DNA of 64,000 bases from JAVBMP01 sp031552195 (GTDB lineage Bacteria; Desulfobacterota; Desulfovibrionia; Desulfovibrionales; Desulfovibrionaceae): contig JAVBMT010000015.1 in assembly GCA_031552195.1 (NCBI GenBank), positions 3,204 to 67,203 of the forward strand, in the 5' to 3' direction. Numbering within the stretch: the stretch's first letter is position 1; each line of letters opens with the position of its first letter. A program made the position numbers and the translations under genes. Below, piece after piece: positions 62,518-64,000 of the stretch. The notes beneath the pieces were generated by a model. The model was not told the origin of the DNA, searched no databases, and worked only from the letters and a program-made list of their open reading frames with translations.

Positions 62518-63031
62518 ATTGCTTGTCCAATAAATATCAAGAGGTGGAATTATGAATCGGGTTGCGAGCTCCGCGTGAACATCGGCGAGTCGGTTTGCGC
62601 GGCATCGGCGGGCAGGCGAGGGATTCCGGCGGACCGCACAGCGGCGGCGCTTGCGGGATAACCTGAAACATGCGGGCACGGCCTGGCCGCAAGGGCAGGA
62701 ATGGGCCACGGAAAACTTGCCGGAGGCTTAGCTGGAATTTCCGGAATTGATCCGCACTATGTGAAGGTTACAGAAGAGGATGGTTTCGTTTGGGGGACTA
62801 AACAGACTGCCATTCCCCCAAAGTTGCCCCCGGAATGGGTCAGATGTCGCTGGCTACACGAAGAGAAACCCGGAGTAACCAGCCAAGAAAACCTTAGAGT
62901 ATTTTAAATTGGGAATCTGACAACAAATTTCAGATAACCTCACGTTGTCTAATTCGCATGTAATTTCAACGAATTAACCGGAATTTATTTCCGTTTTTAG
63001 TCCAGTGAAAACTCCTGAAATCCGCGAAGTC
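62518..63031. other. gene-poor stretch before the integrative element
   Basis: No gene is recognised. GC content changes abruptly (GC-rich at 62560-62700, AT-rich after 62880), and short frames such as 62701-62907 have no domain or good ribosome-binding site. The left boundary of the integrase-bearing element probably lies within or just right of this stretch. Confidence 0.4.
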
Positions 63032-63240
63032 TGTTGGTAGACTTGTTGGTATGTTTTTGGTATTCCCGTTCTGGTGATTGTCTTTTTTTTCTAGGCGTGG
63101 CGCATTGTAACCCAGCTTGGAAAAATAAGGAAGAATACACCGGGACGGGAATACTTTTTTTACGCAATCGCCTTGAACAGTAAGGAAAATGCGCAGACTG
63201 TTGGTAGTGTTCCGGTCAAACGCACCAAAACGTACCAACA
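63032..63240. repeat. TGTTGGTA repeats upstream of the integrase (possible arm-type or attachment sites)
   Basis: TGTTGGTA occurs at 63032-63039, 63044-63051 and 63199-63206, and inverted at 63233-63240 (TACCAACA). A looser TTTTTGGTA is near 63055. Such clusters next to a P4-type integrase start are usually integrase-binding arm sites around the attachment point. Confidence 0.5.
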
Positions 63241-63253
63241 GGGAGCAAGCCGG

Positions 63254-64000
63254 ATGAAACTGACGGACACTTTTATACGGTGCGTGAGCGGTAACGGCAA
63301 GGTTCAGAAACACTCGGACGGCGGCGGGCTGTTCCTGTACATCACGCCCACGGGCAAGAAATCATGGCGTATGGCCTACCGCTTCGCCGGGAAGCAAAAA
63401 CTTTTGTCCATCGGCCCGTATCCGACCATCGGACTGCGCGAGGCGCGGGGCAAGCGGGAAGAGGCGAAAAAACAACTTCTCGCCAATATCGACCCCAGCG
63501 GCGCAAAGCGCGAGGCTAAGGCCACGGCGGCGGAAGCGGCCCGCAACTCCTTTGAAGTGGTAGCGCGGGAGTGGTTCGACAGGTATTCGCCTTCATGGAC
63601 GCCCGCCTACAGGCGTTACATGATGCAACGCCTTGAAAAAAACATTTTCCCGTACATGGGCAAGCGCCCCATAAGCAGCATCACCGCCAGGGAACTTTTG
63701 GGAGTGCTGCGGCGGGCCGAGGAGCGGGACGCCCTTTCGGTTGTCCATCTGGCCTTGCGGGAGTGCGGGCGGATATTTCGTTACGCCATCATCACCGGCA
63801 GGGCCGAGCGGGACGTTGCCGCCGATTTGCGCGGCGCGTTCGCCCCGGCTCGCAGGGGGCACCTTGCGGCCATCACCGACCCCGCCGCCGTGGGTGAGCT
63901 GCTCCGCAATATAGACGCCTACGAGGGCAACTTTTTTGTATCCCGCGTCTTGCGTATCGCGCCCCTGGTCTTTGTCCGGGCCGGGGAGCTCGTCAAGGCC
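63254..64000 (+). CDS. P4-type tyrosine recombinase/integrase, partial (3' end outside window)
   Basis: ATG 63254 opens a frame of 249 codons that runs off the window. Residues about 1-90 are the arm-binding DUF4102 domain (HSDGGGLFLYITPTGKKSWR, RFAGKQKLLSIGPYPTIGLR, EARGKREEAKKQL). A SAM-like core-binding domain follows (about 100-200), then the start of the catalytic domain with the first active Arg in VFVRAGELVK. Family members insert islands or phage into tRNA or similar sites. The gene reads away from the left boundary, so the element extends rightwards beyond the window. Confidence 0.92.
   Translation, partial: MKLTDTFIRCVSGNGKVQKHSDGGGLFLYITPTGKKSWRMAYRFAGKQKLLSIGPYPTIGLREARGKREEAKKQLLANIDPSGAKREAKATAAEAARNSFEVVAREWFDRYSPSWTPAYRRYMMQRLEKNIFPYMGKRPISSITARELLGVLRRAEERDALSVVHLALRECGRIFRYAIITGRAERDVAADLRGAFAPARRGHLAAITDPAAVGELLRNIDAYEGNFFVSRVLRIAPLVFVRAGELVKA

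Noticed and set aside
62701..62907. 68-codon frame left of the integrase
   Set aside because: No recognisable domain or ribosome-binding site; probably part of decayed sequence at the element boundary.

Overview
The window looks like a chromosomal segment from a Desulfovibrionaceae-type bacterium (Gram-negative, anaerobic, sulfidogenic relatives such as Desulfovibrio or Bilophila). This rests on an 11-haem cytochrome with a class III (cyt c3-type) C-terminal domain, a homotrimeric-porin-type outer membrane protein, an SH3-NlpC/P60 lipoprotein of the kind known from Desulfovibrio, a fused CobA-HemD, TAXI and DctP TRAP binding proteins, HypD/HypE, and an atpI-B-E cluster separated from F1 genes. 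No marker gene allows a species call.

Layout. 1-4000: type I secretion pair (adaptor cut by the window edge, and a LapB-like ABC exporter). 5010-7001: multihaem cytochrome. 7108-11376: yheT - NlpC/P60 - mtaB run. 11478-12698: HI0933-type flavoprotein. 12903-18216: valS - cobA/hemD - hldD run. 18358-19764: BPL_N-domain protein, then a MITE-like element. 20066-23103: cysK - cysE - cobD-like aminotransferase. 23332-24753: major porin. 24970-26769: acidic tandem-repeat protein. 27073-31370: lpxI, an rRNA methyltransferase, gatC and gatA. 31496-36375: TAXI binding protein, hybrid histidine kinase and OprD-like porin, with no TRAP permease. About 36600-39480: a low-GC island (small ORF, Sel1/DUF6396 lipoprotein-like protein, a broken second copy, and a DUF6602 gene inside a 28-bp perfect inverted repeat) next to tRNA-Thr(CGT) and a tRNA-like remnant. 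39975-45183: YecR-like lipoprotein, small HTH-like protein, murI, pyridoxal kinase, hypE and hypD. 45607-48250: atpZ/I/B/E and rex. 48277-52076: NimA-like protein, gdhA, an unknown and a methyltransferase. 52164-62517: a sigma-54-dependent module. 63254 to the end: a P4-type integrase that opens an integrative element running off the right edge.

The most notable system is 52164-62517. A GAF-AAA-Fis enhancer-binding protein sits beside a fused DctQM TRAP permease and DctP binding protein. Further on, reading the opposite way, come an alkaline-phosphatase-superfamily phosphodiesterase, a thioredoxin and an unusual thioredoxin-reductase-like flavoprotein. Both transcription units start from the same -24/-12 sequence (23 identical bases). 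Both carry the same 11-bp element exactly 34 bases upstream and a related 34-bp dyad (25 of 34 identical) exactly 94 bases upstream. This ties uptake, ester or phosphonate hydrolysis and thiol redox into one predicted regulon of unknown substrate. The binding protein has Gly where DctP proteins normally carry the carboxylate-binding Arg, and the reductase lacks the usual NADPH motif, so the substrate and electron source may both be non-standard.
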